A stretch of 31,087 bases of DNA from an uncultured Bacilli bacterium (lineage in GTDB: Bacteria; Bacillota_I; Bacilli_A; RF39; UBA660): positions 1 to 31,087 of the forward strand of contig CANQSC010000005.1 in the NCBI GenBank assembly GCA_947626445.1. Direction: 5' to 3'. A model generated the notes under the pieces. That model saw nothing but the letters and a program-made list of their open reading frames with translations, did not search any database and was not told the DNA's origin. A program made the translations under genes and the position numbers. This document shows, one piece after another, positions 30,739-31,087 of this stretch; position 1 is the first letter of the stretch, and each line of letters starts with the position of its first letter.

Positions 30739-30888
30739 GTAAAACGTGCTGAAGGTTTTAGATTAAAAAAATGTAGATAAAAACTATGATTAGAAGCATT
30801 TTTTTAATGAAAAACGATTTACATTCTAAAAAAATGTAAAGACTAACAGCTAAACAGTAAAAATTTCTTAAAAAGTCGAAAAAAGTTG

Positions 30889-30917
30889 TTGACATTAAAA
30901 TGAGAATTTGGTATATT
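30889..30917 (+). promoter_or_regulatory. rRNA operon promoter P2
   Basis: Consensus -35 TTGACA (30889-30894) and -10 TATATT (30912-30917) are spaced by 17 bases. Tandem P1-P2 promoters are usual for rrn operons. Confidence 0.85.
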
Positions 30918-30946
30918 ACTGTTGCACTTGCGGAAGTGTAAAGAAA

Positions 30947-30964
30947 ATGTTCTTTGAAAACTGA
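30947..30964 (+). promoter_or_regulatory. BoxA-like element in the 16S leader
   Basis: TGTTCTTTGAAAACTGA is the common Firmicutes rrn leader sequence that includes a BoxA-type antitermination signal recognised by Nus factors. Confidence 0.6.
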
Positions 30965-31013
30965 GTAAAAAAGTCAATTTGAGTAGCTTAGATTAAACTA
31001 AAATAATTATTTT

Positions 31014-31087
<74 letters not shown>

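Overview
The window is about 31 kb of very AT-rich DNA. Low GC, Firmicutes-type promoters and AGGAGG-like ribosome binding sites, the secE-nusG and rpsF-ssb-rpsR blocks, and the 16S rRNA start at the right edge all suggest an uncultured gut Bacilli/Mollicutes-related lineage (RF39-like or Erysipelotrichia-like; this is inference). Tryptophan is encoded by TGG and read by a CCA-anticodon tRNA, and conserved proteins translate in full with the standard code, so UGA is not reassigned here.

Left part (1-6.3 kb): the tail of an upstream gene and its terminator; a YefM/YoeB-type antitoxin-toxin operon with a clear self-operator; a transglutaminase-like protein; a small locus that looks like a type I toxin-antitoxin system (25-residue hydrophobic peptide inside an end-to-end self-complementary transcript); the tmRNA gene ssrA; then a cell-envelope cluster: a membrane-anchored Cys-repeat protein, a PH-domain protein, a membrane protein, and a LysM protein.

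Mobile region (6.2-16.2 kb): the LysM gene is split. Its two halves, 5.9 kb apart, rejoin in frame at a shared GATAC. Between them lies an integrative element with a large serine recombinase at its right end and cargo of an OLD-family ATPase/TOPRIM nuclease, a RhuM-family protein, a frameshifted zinc peptidase, a compact structured-RNA candidate and three tiny ORFs. Directly behind the LysM gene sits a decayed IS4-type insertion sequence whose middle is replaced by a 107-nt hairpin. After a multi-spanning membrane protein come two more fragments, one a transposase C-terminus.

Core region (16.4-24.6 kb): S41 protease, DUF402/Ntdp phosphatase, secE-nusG, a SleB-type cell wall hydrolase, a lipoprotein operon, a HipA-like kinase with an unknown partner, and an NlpC/P60 hydrolase with an Ig-like domain. 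From 24.7 to 28.1 kb lies a gene graveyard around tRNA-Trp: a broken ATPase, a 394-bp MITE-like element, frameshifted membrane proteins and a segmental duplication of the tRNA 5' flank.

Right end (28.2-31.1 kb): a small membrane protein, rpsF-ssb-rpsR with a structured leader, a second HipA-like kinase, and the rRNA operon control region with two promoters leading into 16S rRNA.
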